From Cyrtodaria siliqua (Eukaryota > Mollusca > Bivalvia > Adapedonta > Hiatellidae): a stretch of DNA of 64,000 nucleotides. Within the stretch, counting starts at the first letter, position 1, and every line of letters starts with the position of its first letter. Where the stretch lies: NCBI GenBank assembly GCA_037043455.1, contig JAWPHD010001417.1, forward strand, positions 62,001-126,000, given 5' to 3'. Under the pieces are notes generated by a model that made no database searches, was not told the origin of the DNA, and saw only the letters and a list, made by a program, of their open reading frames with translations. Position numbers and translations under genes: made by a program. Of this stretch, positions 1 through 12,741 are shown one piece after another.

Positions 1-360
1 GAACGGTCAATGGCAGAAAAGGCCGCTATAACATGACGGGATTTATTTCTTTACATTGTCCCGTTTTATTGGGTATATAAAATCTATAAAATAGCGAGGA
101 TGTATTTAGTTACACTGTTCCGTTTTATTGGGCTGATAAATGGGAAATAGAGAGTTTTGATGGTCGAACAGGAAATGTATAGGACGGAACACAGTCAGAT
201 AACAATTACAAGGAAATATCCAAATAACGACGACATAAAGAGGTACGTCCTTGGAACGGCCGCTGGGGATTTAATCCAGATTCTAGGCTTTACCAAAATG
301 CACTCTTATCCTATTGTCGTCGCAAATAAACGGGACACGGACCATTAAAGGAAACCACGT
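1..360 (+). repeat. Dispersed repeat R1, diverged copy
   Basis: This is a degraded copy of the commonest interspersed repeat in the window, called R1 here. R1 is recognised by a conserved core: a 'gaacggtcagtggc' block, an 'aaggccgctggg' block, a 'tctagggtgcacc' block and a 'gggacagtgtaaata' block. It has no coding capacity and no long terminal repeats; its origin (SINE-like or MITE-like) cannot be settled from sequence alone. Confidence 0.6.
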
Positions 361-1079
361 CTGGATATATCATCTAACATAAAGACAGTATTAATAGGAA
401 ATATAAGTACAACTCAAAAATGATCACGTATAACTGAATATAAAAACAAAAGCCTAGAAAAACACAAAGCAAGTACTCATTGACTTACAGACGTCAGAGC
501 AACAAGAGAATAAACAATTAATTGAACGACAGTACAAGATAAACATCTATCAAGTTCGTAACTTGTTGATAGCCTACCTATCACTGATTCTCCTCGCTCC
601 CTCTGGAGGACGACTTACTTAACCTGTGGAATGATACTGCAAATAATTCCCTTGTAGGCGGGACTTAGACCAATGTCACATGCTTGGATAATTTGACAGA
701 GCTCTGCATATCTTCCTAAAACATATATGACGTTCAGAATAACTAATTATAATCACACTTCAGGAATTTGACTTGATATGGGTTGACCTGGGGGTAGGGA
801 AACGGCCAATCCATGTTAAAATGTATATGATACACCCTGAATTAAGCAGTCAGCATGTTTCTTATATGGTACTAGACAGTACGTAATAGGTAAATATATT
901 TGACGCATTCGTCATGTGTATTTACTTGAACTGCTTGTGAAGAAAGAGGCATTGTTTAGTTATTTCGACTTGCGACTGATATAAAGAAATATAAAAAGAT
1001 CGGACAGGGAAAGTAGCAAACAAACATGGAAACAGACAAACAAGAAGGCAAAAGTTATAATAAAAGTAACCGACATCAC
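361..1079. other. Unassigned AT-rich DNA
   Basis: No gene, RNA or clear repeat boundary is visible here. Open frames are short and lack recognisable motifs. Confidence 0.5.
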
Positions 1080-1420
1080 AAACACAAAAGGGTTGACAAT
1101 AGGGCTACCGCCTTGGAACGGTCAGTGGCAAAGTAGGCCACTGGGGGTTTAAACCGGTTCTAGGGTGCACCAAACCTCACACTTACCCTACTATCATCCC
1201 ATTAAAACAGGACAGTGTAAATAAAGAAATACCCGCCATGATCTAATCTCTAACCAACAAGGCAGCATCAATAGACAATATAAGTAAAACACAAATATGC
1301 TCGTGTGAATATAATACTAAAAACAATAGCCTAGAAAGCCACAATGAAGGTACTCAATGACTTGGCAGAAGCCAGACCAGTAAGAGAATAAACCATGGAG
1401 GGCACGACAAGAAAATTCAT
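1080..1420 (+). repeat. Dispersed repeat R1
   Basis: A well-preserved R1 copy containing the gaacggtcagtggc core, the gtttaaacc block, the caccaaacctcacacttacc block, and the downstream block ending in agagaataaacc. It aligns by eye with the copies at 6.5 kb and 16.2 kb and with the inverted copies at 2.2 and 52.1 kb. Confidence 0.75.
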
Positions 1421-2224
1421 CATTCAACCCACGCACTACATTTGTGTCGGTGTGCTGACAGATTTATATACTTTCGTGACTGGATCTAATGCCGCCTTTG
1501 TTGGAAAAAACACATGGAAACATTAAACCTACAGTGTGTAGTAATTAATACATTCAGATACAGGTAGACAGTGTGGACCTACGATGCCATTGCGCTCGGA
1601 AGCTGTAGTTTCTATAGGACCCTATATCTCTTTTTTTTGTATACTAGTTTGAATTGAAATATTTTTATATGGGTTATTTCTTCATTCTAGATTGAACAAA
1701 AGCTGTATTGATTTTTCAAGAGAGACGTATACTCAGCAGAACCATCTCCAAAGCATTTCAGTATATGAATTTATCAAATTAGTTACGAAACAAATGTAGT
1801 GATCTTCGAAAATGTGCATAACTTTATATTAAAAAGGAAACGATTTTAAACTGACACAACTTATCAACATCAGTAAATGAAGACGTTAGATGCTTCTAGT
1901 AAGGGTGATTCTCCCTACCTAGTGTCGCCGCCCAGATTTCCTTTACACTTTCTTTTTTATATGTATAACAGCATTAATATTATGCTATATATACATATTT
2001 TATTAACTTTTGTGTGTGCGTTATCTTAGCTCTCAAGCGTACTTTTACATCTAAATCTTGATAACATTTTCCATTGTATAAAAACTATTATGATTTCTAT
2101 TTCTCTTCTTAAGTAATGTATAACATGTCTGCCATTCCAGTGTTACATATAATAAACATGGTAAGGAAAGGAATTTAATAAGCAGTATGCTTCCGTTCCA
2201 ATCTTTTATTCGTTGTTATTGTAT
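1421..2224. other. Intergenic DNA with fragments of the duplicated host block
   Basis: The stretch around 1,435-1,800 resembles 12,850-13,050 and 3,800-4,150, so it may be an outlying fragment of the host segmental duplication. No coding region is supported. Confidence 0.45.
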
Positions 2225-2760
2225 ATATGCTTAACTCGTAAAATAGGTGACGCCTCCCTAAAGCCCACGATGGTGGCGTTTGATGTTTGGCTATGATCTT
2301 TCTTATCGTGCCCTTAATGGTTTATTCTCTTGTTGCTCTGGCTTCTGCCATGTCATTGAGTACCTTCTAGGCTATTGTTTTTTTGTATTATGTTTACACG
2401 AGTATATTTGTGTTTTACTTATATTGCCTATTGATGCTGCCTTGTTGGTTAGAGATTAGATCATGGCGGAAATTTCTTTATTTACACTGTCTGTCCTGTT
2501 TTAATGGGATGACAGTAGGGTAAGTGTGAGGTTTGGTGCACCCTAGAACCGGATTAAACCCCCAGTGGCCTTTATGGCCACTGACCGTTCCAAGGCGGTA
2601 GCCCTGTTGTCAACCCTTTTGTATTTGTGCTGTCGTTTGCATTTTTTATTACTTTTGCCTTCTCGTTTGTCTGTTTGCGTGTTTGTCTTTTGTGTTTTGT
2701 GGTTGACTGTCGTCCTTGAATGCTGTTTTCCCTGTCAGATATGTTTATCTTTCTTTAAAC
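2225..2760 (-). repeat. Dispersed repeat R1, inverted full-length copy
   Basis: A long R1 copy in reverse orientation. It includes both outer parts of the repeat, including the block reading as gtgttttgtggttgactgtc near 2,693-2,712. It is nearly the same as the inverted copy at 52,080-52,615, which suggests R1 was active fairly recently. The 76-codon open frame inside it is a by-product of the repeat, not a gene. Confidence 0.8.
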
Positions 2761-5700
2761 TAATTTATCACATGACTTGCGGCGTGGGAGTGTAATACAA
2801 GTAGCTATAACAGTCGAACAGAAAATGTAGCATTCAAGGACAAAGTCAACCAAAAATAAACAAAAACAAACAATCATTACAAAGATGAATAAAAGGCAAG
2901 GTATGACATCACAAACATAAATGGGTTAACAATTGGCAATAGGGCTACCGCCTTGGAACGGCAAACGTCAGTGGCAAAAACGATCGCTTGGCATTAAAAT
3001 CATTTTCTAGGGTGCACCAACTCTTACTCTTTCCTTAATGCCATCCCAATCAAACAATGTAAATAAATATATCCCCGCCAGGTTATATTCTCTAGCAAAC
3101 TAAAGTATACCAATAATGAAATGACGTGCGTCAAAAAAGTAAGGTTCCTATTGTATATTGATTTTCAATTTGATAACGAAAACAAATATTGAGGTGTTAG
3201 TAATAAGCATTGTGAAATTGCTATATATGGTAACTGTATACTTCAATAAGGGGTGTGCATAAAATTATGTGATGATGTGAATGAAAAACGCGCAGAAAAA
3301 AAATCAGCCTATTGGTGGAATTCAGAAGTTATTTTAACTTTCTCTTCTATATATATATATATATATATTATATGATCCATTTCGCAGAGAAAAACATATG
3401 AAAGGGAAGGATGTTTTCCATCTTAGTAACATGTAGGTTTACGATGATAAGATGTTAAGTCAAAATGTTTCGATCAGAAATGTTTATCATAATGTGCGTT
3501 GAAATGGACAATACAAAGAATGGTGAAGACAGTGTTACCGACTTTGAACGGTCAATAGGCAATATGGCCTATTGGTTAGCTTAAAACGATGTTATGCGTT
3601 CACAGCCTCGTTATTATCCTTTATTCTTGGCAAATTGACAAGACAGTGTAAATCGCATCAAAGGAAAGACGCATTGACAACCTGTTTTGTGTGTGGTATC
3701 GCATACTTTGGTTCTATTTATCCAAGCTTGTTATTGTAGTTTTTGTTGTTTGTTGAACGGCTTTTAGGTCATATGGCTTCTTCTCATTAACCTTTAGGAG
3801 AATGTAGATACATGGAACATTGATTGATTGATTGAATTGGATTTTATAGTCGCACCAACAGCTAAGGTCATATGGCGACTTTCCAGCTTCCATTGGTATA
3901 GGAAGACCCCAGGTGCCCCTCCGGGCAATTTTCGTGCACGGGCGGACACCTGGGTAGAACCACCGACGTTCCGCAAGCCAGCTGGATAGCTTCCTCACAT
4001 AAAAATTCCTAGGCCCCTGAGGATACATGAAACAGTAGACCGACAGGGTGTAATAGTTAAAACGCTCAGATATAGGTAGACGTACTGGTTTGAAATGGAA
4101 TAATGGTATTCTCAGCAGAACCATCTCCAGCGCATGTCAGTATATTAATTTATCACATAAATTGCGGTATTTGAGCATGTTGAGTGTAATGTCAATTACC
4201 ACAATCAACCAAAAACACGCACAGAAACAAACAATACAAACAACTGGGTTTACAATAGGGCTTTGGAACGATCAGCGGCAAAAAGACCGCTGGGTTTAAA
4301 CCATGCTCTAGGGTGCACCGAACATTACTCTTACCCAATGAAAACGTGACAGTGCTAATATATATGTATTTATATCCCCGGCAGGTTATATTCACTAGTA
4401 AAGTATACCACTAATGAATATTTCATGCGTTGAAAAATAAAGATTCCTTTGTGTATTTATGTTACAATTTGTTCAGAATGAAAGTACTTGAATACATCAA
4501 CGCATTAGTGTGTTTTAAATACATATCATATCAAATATATGTATACTTTCTATTTCCATAAATGAGAATCACGCTGCAGACGTAATTATAAAAAATTCTC
4601 ATCACAAGCGAGACCAATGCAAATGTTGTTTGATTGAAAATGAAATATTAATAATACAGAACAACCACTTGGATTTGTCGCCCTTATATTTTATGGATTG
4701 TTCTTGATATCTGTAGAAACTGTCTAATAGCTCGGATTCGTTCACCGTTTTTCATTAAAGCAAAACTTTTTACTGCAGGAGAGGAATATGTTTAATGGAT
4801 GAGAGACGATAGCCTGATAAGAGGACACCCAGTTACTAATATATAGTTGTTTACATCAGTACTAACTACGGCTTTTGCTAATATATATACATTGAATCAA
4901 CTGTCAAAATAGCAATATTTATGAAAACTTTATTGGCTGTCGTATTTGCCTTAAACCTGTACTCCTATTATTTATATACGACACACAGTAACAAGAATAA
5001 ACTGAGTCGCTTTAAGACATTTCATTATACTAAAGGAAAAAAACGAAACGAAATGTCCGCTATATATTGTATGTATAATATGCAGCTGTTTATCGAATGG
5101 TACATGGCTACAATCGACCTTTCCTTCTAAAAAATAAAGATTAAAACAACACAGCACATCAAATGTTATCCCTACAAACATGACAAACATGACAAAGTTT
5201 CATTATTGAAAGGAAACGCGTTTGGCTAAAGCAGGTGAGCAAACATTGGATGTAACATCTCTTTACATTAAATACAGTACCGGAATGGCTCAAATTTTCA
5301 AAGCGAAATTTCAACATTTATACATTTTGTGTTAAACAATGTACTGTGATTAAAATGTCTACAACAATATAGATTCGTCCTTCCTCTATCTACTGATCTA
5401 CCTGCAAATGTTTGTTTTTTACAAAACACCATAGGGATTTCTCTGGAATGTTACGTGGAATTAAGTGTGCAATATATCAATTATATAAAATTCCCGAATT
5501 GTGTTTGTTTTTTTTTAGTATACTTTGTGCATGAACGTGTACCAATTTTAAGCAAATTTGATTGACAAGGTCCTGACGTACCAGATCATACCACTTTCCG
5601 ACGGATAAGACAAGTGTTCTAATACAGACATTAAAGAATTGCAAACTATTCACTATATGTGTGTGTATTATAATATAATATTATACCTCATTTGCATATT

Positions 5701-5961
5701 CCACTCTTTGTTAAATGTGACGTCATCCGGTCCATAAAGTTGCATATTGAGCGGGCGCCCGGTCCGATAGCTATATTAACGGACGTGTGAAAAAAACGAC
5801 GTCAAAATAAATCATAAGACGTATTGATTTAATTTGTTGGTCAGATTCGGTATAATATAACAAATAATGTATGGTGCTTCGGTCCATATGAAGTTTATGG
5901 ACTGGGCAGTCATTAATAATACAGACATTAAAGAATTGCAAACTATTCACTATATGTGTGT

Positions 5962-6372
5962 GTATTATATAGAGTTTAATTAACATTGTTGAAGTGAGAA
6001 AGATTCTTACGATATAGAAACGAGTGCGTTTTCGCACGAGTTTCTATATCGCAAGAATATTTCTCACGAGTGAATTATTTTCCGTATCACGACAAAAATG
6101 TTAAACTGTATGATATATATTTTGTGATGAATTTCTTTCCAATCGTCTTTTGACACAAGTATTCCTTCTTCTGTCACTCCTTTGGCGACAGCGCGGAGTA
6201 ATATCATGACGTCAATTTGTGACGTAATATCGTGACGTCTGTCGTTTAGTTCATAACATTTGGCTACTGTGCTATCTTGCACACTAGGCGAGATAGCACA
6301 GTAGAGGAAGGGATATGTTATAGATTTTCTAAAACTGGGAAATTTCTATAATTCATCACGGAATATATAATA
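5962..6372 (+). repeat. Foldback MITE R2, copy 1
   Basis: R2 is a palindrome-rich non-coding element of about 430 bp flanked by TATA-rich DNA. Its first third is a long hairpin around a 'gcgatatagaaacgagtgcg' arm and its complement. Its middle carries three TGACG(T/C) motifs, and its last third has a second hairpin on 'tactgtgctatcttgc'. This copy lacks part of the left arm compared with the copies at 7.84 and 44.85 kb. Confidence 0.8.
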
Positions 6373-6479
6373 TAATATAATAACCAGCATTAACATTATA
6401 TATATGCGCACATGCGTATGTAGTATAATATCTCAAATCATTTGCCATACAACCTCGAACTGTAGATACAAAAATCAAA

Positions 6480-6925
6480 TAGAAAAAGCAACATTCAAGG
6501 ACGACAGTCAACCACAAACACACAAAAAAACAAAGAACATATTTAAAGATGAATAAAAGGCCAAATAAGACATCACAAATACAAAGGGTTTACAATAGGG
6601 ATACCGCCTTGGAACGGTCAGTGGCAAAAAAGGCCGCTGGGGGTTTAAACCAGGTTCTAGGGTGCAACAAACCTAACACTTACCCTACTGTCAACCCAAT
6701 AAAACGGGACAGTGTAAATAAATAAATCCACGGCATGAACTATTCTTTAACCAACAAGGCAGCATTAATAGGCAATATAAGTAAAACGCAAAGATGCTCG
6801 TGTATATTTAAATACAAAAACACAATAGCCTAGAAAGCCACAAAGAAGGAACTCAATGACTTGGCAGAAGTCAGAGGAACAAGAGAATAATAAGCCATTG
6901 AGGGCACGACAAGACACTGCGCTGG
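6480..6925 (+). repeat. Dispersed repeat R1
   Basis: A complete-looking R1 copy, starting near the 'acattcaaggacgacagtc' block and ending near 'ccattgagggcacgacaag'. It interrupts copy A of the host duplication; copy B lacks it at the equivalent place (about 33.6 kb), so it inserted after the duplication or was lost from copy B. Confidence 0.75.
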
Positions 6926-7754
6926 GATATTGTACTTGAAATGGACGTACGGCTAAACGTTTCCGCCTTTCAAATAACCTCGCTAGTATGTAAATAAATT
7001 AGCCGTAAAGGACAAAACATACAAACACACGATATTATAAATTAAGTGTATGTTTTATTGTTTACGTGTTCGTTTGCATGGTTTCTTAATGTCCTTATGC
7101 TCCATACCCCACACCACTCCCCACCATCATCTCCTGGGGTATTCGTAGAGGCAGAAACACAGTACACGAACGGCACGTGTCGCATGTGGTGCCTGAGACG
7201 TGCATAAACGGAGTCTTAACAACATCATGTTTAGAACTGTGTTTTGTAGGTACTCTGCATTTCTGCATGTATAAAAATCGAATAGTAAATGTTCAATATA
7301 CATCCTGCGTCATTTCCTGTTGATAACGTTGGAGAAAGTCGCTGTCCAAATTGCTCATTCATATTTGCGTCTTTATGCCTATTTGTGTTGGCAAACAAGT
7401 TTAATTTCTAAACATTGATATGTGTCTATAAATATATTTATAAGGAGAAACATATCGTATTCGCTCATTCCACTGTACAACCGAGAAGATGCATTCACCA
7501 GCATCAAATCTAACATATCGCCATGAGACAGACCTGGTCCAGGAGACTTAATGAATTTAATTACTGTTTAATAAACATTCCGATGACACTGCTCTAACTT
7601 AACGCTACGGCACCAAATGTCTATAATGGCCGTTTGGGTTTATTATTCTAAAACGAGTAAGCCGCAGTAATAAAATCCCAGCATCTTTAATGCCGGTATA
7701 TGTTTCTATTCAACATTAACGGAGCTGGTGCGGACATAGTGTGGTTTATTAGTG

Positions 7755-8460
7755 TATCATTACGTGGCCCGCCTTAATTCTATTAAGCAATTGGAAAGCT
7801 TATATTAGCAGGACTTTTATAACGGATAATTCGACTCTATGTCGAGTTTAATCAACATTGTTGAAGTGATACGGGAAATAATTCCCTAGTGAGAAAGATT
7901 CTTGCGATATAGAAACGAGTGCGTTTTCGCACGAGTTTCTATATCGCAAGAATATTTCTCACGAGTGAATTATTTTCCGTATCACGACAAAAATGTTAAT
8001 TAAACTATATAATATATTCTGTGATGAATTTCTTTCAAATCGTCTTTTGACACAAGTTTTCCTTCTTCTGACACTCCTTTGGCGACAGCGCGGAGTAATA
8101 GCATGACGTCAATTCGTGACGTAATATCGTGACGTCTATCGTTTAGTTCATAACATTTGGCTACTGTGCTATCTTGCGCACTAGGCGAGATAGCACAGTA
8201 GAGGGGGGATATGTTATAGATTTTCTCAAACTGGGAAATTTCTATAATTCATCACAGAATATATAATATATACATTTAAAAGGATTTTTACTGAAAAAAT
8301 GCGATAACCTGTTGAACATTACCTATAACATGTTTTAATTTTAACTTTTTTAGCCGAAATTTAGGTTTTATTTCATACCCCGATCAACCCCGTTTTCGCA
8401 TCTTGGAGAAGTGTTTGGATGGGGTATAAATGTTAATACACGGACCACGTAATGTACTAT
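7755..8460 (+). repeat. MITE R4 with nested R2
   Basis: R4 is a non-autonomous element whose ends are inverted repeats of 'cattacgtggtcc' (left end near 7,760; right end as ggaccacgtaatg near 8,445). The R4 copies at 16,870-17,140 and 53,130-53,385 are about 260 bp. This copy is longer because an R2 element sits inside it at about 7,838-8,268. Confidence 0.7.
7838..8268 (+). repeat. Foldback MITE R2, copy 2 (inside R4)
   Basis: Full-length R2 with both hairpins and the TGACGTCA-rich centre. The flanking R4 arms continue directly on either side, so R2 inserted into R4. Confidence 0.8.
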
Positions 8461-9193
8461 TATCGTCAGACATTTGCATTAAATCACCCGATTTCCTCAG
8501 GCATTTATTGAAACAACTTATTTGATAATTACCATTCGGTAAAAAACCACGTACCTCGTTTGTCATGTGTTTACAAACGCAATAATTGTGTTCTATAAAT
8601 AAACCTGAATTGGCCCTGAATTGCATATGAGCACTGTCGTGTGAAATAAATAGGCAATGTCGTTAGAGTTAAAATAGTACACATATAGATAAAAAAGTTT
8701 ATATCGATATCGCTGGTTATGATAGACTACATTAACGGAAACTAGTTCGAATGTACATCGAAAATGACACTCTAATCAATATGGCTAGTTTGATAGACAA
8801 ATGTAATGTCAACATTAGACTCCTGAACCTGCCAGTAATTTAAATTGACAGTAAATGTATTTAATGCCAAGGCTATATTACTTCAAACTCTAGTTCGTTT
8901 GAATATTAACACATAAGGTGAGCCACTCCTATAATTTATCACTATATAAAATATATTCATTTTAGTGCTGTATATAATACAGCGTTAGATCTATAGCGGC
9001 AATATCCGCTGGCTTTTAAACGTCCACACTTTCTACGAATTTAACCATTAACACAAACAACAAAGGAAAATATATGATAAGAGGTTATTTTTGCCTCCAA
9101 AATATTCAAAATACAAAAACATATTATTTTACTATAATTTGTTGTATATGTTAAAGCATGTTAAATTAAACTGACCATATTCTATGTTCAAAA

Positions 9194-9632
9194 TATATGT
9201 ATATTATATATTCTGTGATGAATTATAGAAATTTCCCAGTTTGAGAAAATCTATAACATATCCCCCCTCTACTGCGCTATCTCGCCTTAGTGTGCAAGAT
9301 AGCACAGTAGACAAATGTTATGAACTAAACTATAGACGTCACTATATTACGTCACGAATTGGCGTCATGATATTACTCCGCGCTGTCGCCAAAGGAGTGA
9401 CAGAAGAAGGAATACTTGTGTCAAAAGACGTTTGGAAAGAAATTCGTCACAGAATATATATTATTTAGTTTAATTAACATTTTTGTCGTGATACGGAAAA
9501 CAATTCACTCGTGAGAAATATTCTTGCGATATAGAAACTCGTGCGAAAACGCACTCGTTTCTGTATCGCAAGAATCTTTCTCACTCGGGAATTATTTCCC
9601 GTATCACTTCAACAATGTTAATTAAACTCTAT
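9194..9632 (-). repeat. Foldback MITE R2, copy 3, inverted
   Basis: Full-length R2 in reverse orientation. The short open frame across it (75 codons) is the same one found on the opposite strand of other copies and reflects repeat sequence, not a conserved protein with a recognisable domain. Confidence 0.8.
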
Positions 9633-9639
9633 TTATGTA

Positions 9640-11155
9640 TTTAGATCAAGATGCTAACCGGACTCAAAAACGAAATTCTTTGGTAATTGTATTCTATTTG
9701 GTAGTTTTGTAGCTTTCTGTTATTGTTTGTTTTACCCAGAATTGTTCTGAACAATTGTTCGTCCGTATTTAACAATTGATGAAAATACCAACTTCTGTAC
9801 GCAAATCGTGCCCACACTGTGCGGGGATTCAGTTCACAAAAACAGTGCTAACACAGTTTTGACCGCTAATTGGTTTCCGATTTTCGCCAAAAGTAGGTAT
9901 AAAACTAAAATAGGAAATCAAGCTTACACGGAAAACAGTCAACCAAAGAAACACGCATTAAAGCAAACAAGAATTACACTGTTAATACGCAAGGCATGTG
10001 ACATAAACACACACACGGGTTGACAATTATAAATGTCAATAATTATATTGTTGACAATTATATTGTTGGGGCGCTTGTTTCAGCCAAAGGTTTTTCATTA
10101 ACGTATGCCTTTTTTAATCATACGCACATCAATTAATTATCGTTTGAATTGGAATGTTTAGTGGTAAATAAATATATCTTAGTTTTGAAAATATGTTGGG
10201 AAATAAGTATTTTACAGCCTATGCTTTTTGGTAGAGCTTTTTGCTTATAAATTCCTGGTTGCTGGAACAGCAGAAAAAATAGAAATCTCAAGTAACTTCA
10301 CTTAATATTATTTCTTTGCTAAAATAACTTTCAGAGTTTCTTAATTTACATTTATCCAATACATTAAATCCATTTTTGGATACAAAAAGTGAAAACAAAA
10401 ACAAGATCAATGTTTCATACGTCAGAAATTTGTATTGAACATTCCTTATCAAAGACAACTTTAGAACGTGACATTTGTATTACTCCACCGATTTTGAAGA
10501 ATAGTGCTAACAATGTCTGTTTCATGAATATACATCTTATTTGAGTACTAGTTAAAATTTGCAACATTGGTAAAGAAAACTCTTTGGCTGAAACAAATGC
10601 CCCAAACAAATAAAATAGACCGTACTTAAGTAAGGTGTCTAAATTAATTTATTTTTCTCAAGACTCAGTTGTCTAATATTCTCAATCGGTATTCTCAATT
10701 AGATGCTTCATACCATATTGTATAATTATCTGTGTTTGTGGAAATTATAATTTCCATGAATGTATCACCAATATTTGTACCAAGTAATTTTTTTGTTGGA
10801 CTTCGTGATTTATTTGATGCCATATGTGACGAAAATTCTGCTTAAGAGGATTGTTCATGGACAATCAAAGCATACACAATACTTTTGTTTCATTACTTAA
10901 AGCACCATGTCTTTAGAAATTCGCATCTTGCTTTTCCTAATTGCCTATAAATGTCTGCTGTCAAGATACTGTATTTGTAGTACGCTTGGAATTGAGATAT
11001 TCTGCTCATAGGACGAAATCAATGCAATCACAGTTGGAAAACACTAGCTCTTATCAAACTGAAATGCAGTTGTGAATAATTCGTAACAGTAATAAATATT
11101 CATCCACATGTATTGATCCTGTAAATATTGTTTCGGTATAGGAAAGGAGTAAACA
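9640..11155. other. Unassigned AT-rich DNA
   Basis: No supported gene or RNA. Two stretches with a 'ttcagccaaag' and 'tctttggctgaaacaaatg' theme near 10,075-10,095 and 10,580-10,600 are inverted relative to each other, about 500 bp apart, which may mark another foldback element. Confidence 0.4.
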
Positions 11156-11159
11156 TGTA

Positions 11160-11545
11160 ATGCGATATTTGCACCTTATATCACCTCTCATTATCAGACT
11201 CAATAAAACCGAGTTTGCTATACCAACTTCGAGATGGCTACAATGTTCATGCTATTGACATTTTAAAAAGTGTTTTCTGGTCAGCTCGTGGGTAGAAGGC
11301 GTGCTTGATAGCAAGCTTTTTTCCACTACCGTTCATGAACAGTCTCAGTCAAAACGATGCTGCAATACTCATATTTATCGTGTTCGGTGATTTCGTAATT
11401 TCCCGTTTCATACTCTTTTCAACGTAGATTACCGCTTTAGGCGGTGCTTGGGGCATGAGAGGTGTTGCACCTTATATTACCTCTCATGAACAGCCTTAAT
11501 AAAACTGAGTCTGTTACTTTTCTCTCTTGTTTGTGTTTGTTGTTT
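11160..11545. repeat. Dispersed repeat R3
   Basis: R3 carries blocks such as 'tcatgaacagtctcagtc', 'aataaaaccgagtttgct' and 'cctctcatgaacag'. Related sequence recurs at 38.1-38.2, 44.5, 51.5-51.7, 53.9-54.25, 54.6 and 59.75-60.06 kb. It is non-coding. Confidence 0.55.
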
Positions 11546-12423
11546 ACAAGGAATCCACTTTTCAGTATTTGTTGTGTAACCCATTTTATGTTTGTGGTGT
11601 CGCATACTTTGCTCCTATTTTTCATGTAATTGTTGTTTGTTTTGACTGCGTATTTTTTGGATGGCTGAGTTCAGTGAGTGTTACATGTACTGTTCGACTG
11701 CTTATATGAATTATATAGCCTGGCGAGGATTTATTTAGTTATATTACATTCTTACTAGAGTTTTATAAAAAATTCCAGTCATCTATCAGAAATATTGTAA
11801 TAACTTGTACTGAGATAATCTATAGCTTCCTAGCCGGAACTATTTTTTTTTACCTATATAAAACTAAATTTTTAACATAGATCAACCAATTGTTCTAAAA
11901 ATAAACACTGCTACTGAGAAGTAATTCATAGAAACAAACAAACAGATATCATAGCTATAGTTTAAAATAAAAAATAAATAAATGAATACAAATAATAAAA
12001 AATATTAAATTATTTCATATGTTCATGTTTTTTAAAAGTAAATTAGTTTATATAATTACACAGACTAAAATCAGACATATCCTAAATCATGAAAGCCGTC
12101 TGCTTCAAAGATTGTAATTGTCAAAAGATGGCAGATTACTAGATTTCATCTCTCAGCAAGCCACTGAAGACATTTACAAGCCAGTCCAGCCACAATCTTG
12201 TATTTCTTGCTTTTACAAAATGAACAGAGGACTGTTGATGTATTATCAACAGCATAGTTAGATCTCAACTTTGAAAACTTTCTGGTAAATGTAAAAAGAA
12301 GAACCCTCCAAGATCCACGGTTTTATGTCGAGTCTTGACAGGTACTTGAAAATGCAATATATGCCTCACTGAGTTAACAAGAATCCTATATTTCCTAATA
12401 GTTAAAATGCGCTAAAGGCTAAA

Positions 12424-12741
12424 ATGACGTATAGAAACAAGCCTAATGAGAGTGACGAGTTGACAGATGATGACACAGACAAGTTGTTTGAATGCGGTCA
12501 GCTAGGTAATGGGGATATCGAATTATTAACAGATGGAGACGGTGACGAATATGTGTGCCATATGAAGGAGCGCCAGATAAAACACGTGTTGGTACCGATT
12601 CCAGAAATGTTAAAATGTTTAAACCAAAGGCATGGGTATATTCGGAAACCAAAAATCGCAAATACAAATTGGTCAAAAGAAGGAAAGAAAACTGCAAGAC
12701 AATCAATGAACAAGAAAACTGATCAACCAGATTATAAGTAA
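12424..12741 (+). CDS. Hypothetical acidic 105-codon open frame
   Basis: I do not recognise this frame. It has an acidic N-terminal half (DELTDDDTDKLFE near residues 10-22) and a basic C-terminal third rich in Lys and Arg. No membrane segment, signal peptide or zinc motif is visible. It lies in otherwise unassigned DNA just left of copy B of the host duplication. It could be an exon, the N-terminal part of a decayed transposase, or chance. Nothing upstream looks like a specific promoter. Confidence 0.2.
   Translation: MTYRNKPNESDELTDDDTDKLFECGQLGNGDIELLTDGDGDEYVCHMKERQIKHVLVPIPEMLKCLNQRHGYIRKPKIANTNWSKEGKKTARQSMNKKTDQPDYK

Larger units (their letters stand above)
2810..9170. repeat. Host segmental duplication, copy A (unoccupied by either virus-like element)
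   Basis: Collinear homology runs from here to copy B: about 3,100 with 13,300; 3,525 with 13,680; 4,580-5,000 with 15,480-16,045; 5,150-5,500 with 16,760-17,357; 5,501-5,610 with 33,380-33,490; 6,905-7,220 with 33,610-33,921; 7,228-9,000 with 42,390-44,400. Copy A contains its own R1, R2 and R4 insertions but lacks both large elements. It therefore supplies the pre-insertion sequence at 5,497-5,501 and near 7,220-7,227. Confidence 0.8.

Noticed and set aside
2565..2795. 76-codon hydrophobic open frame
   Set aside because: It lies inside an inverted R1 repeat, and no other copy preserves it as a protein.
3714..4124. 136-codon minus-strand open frame
   Set aside because: No motif or conserved counterpart in the duplicated block (copy B is disrupted there); likely chance in a repeat-derived region.
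9241..9468. 75-codon frame shared by R2 copies (also at 43,579-43,806 and 6,064-6,282)
   Set aside because: Similarity follows the DNA repeat; the frame is interrupted in some copies, and no domain or codon conservation is seen.
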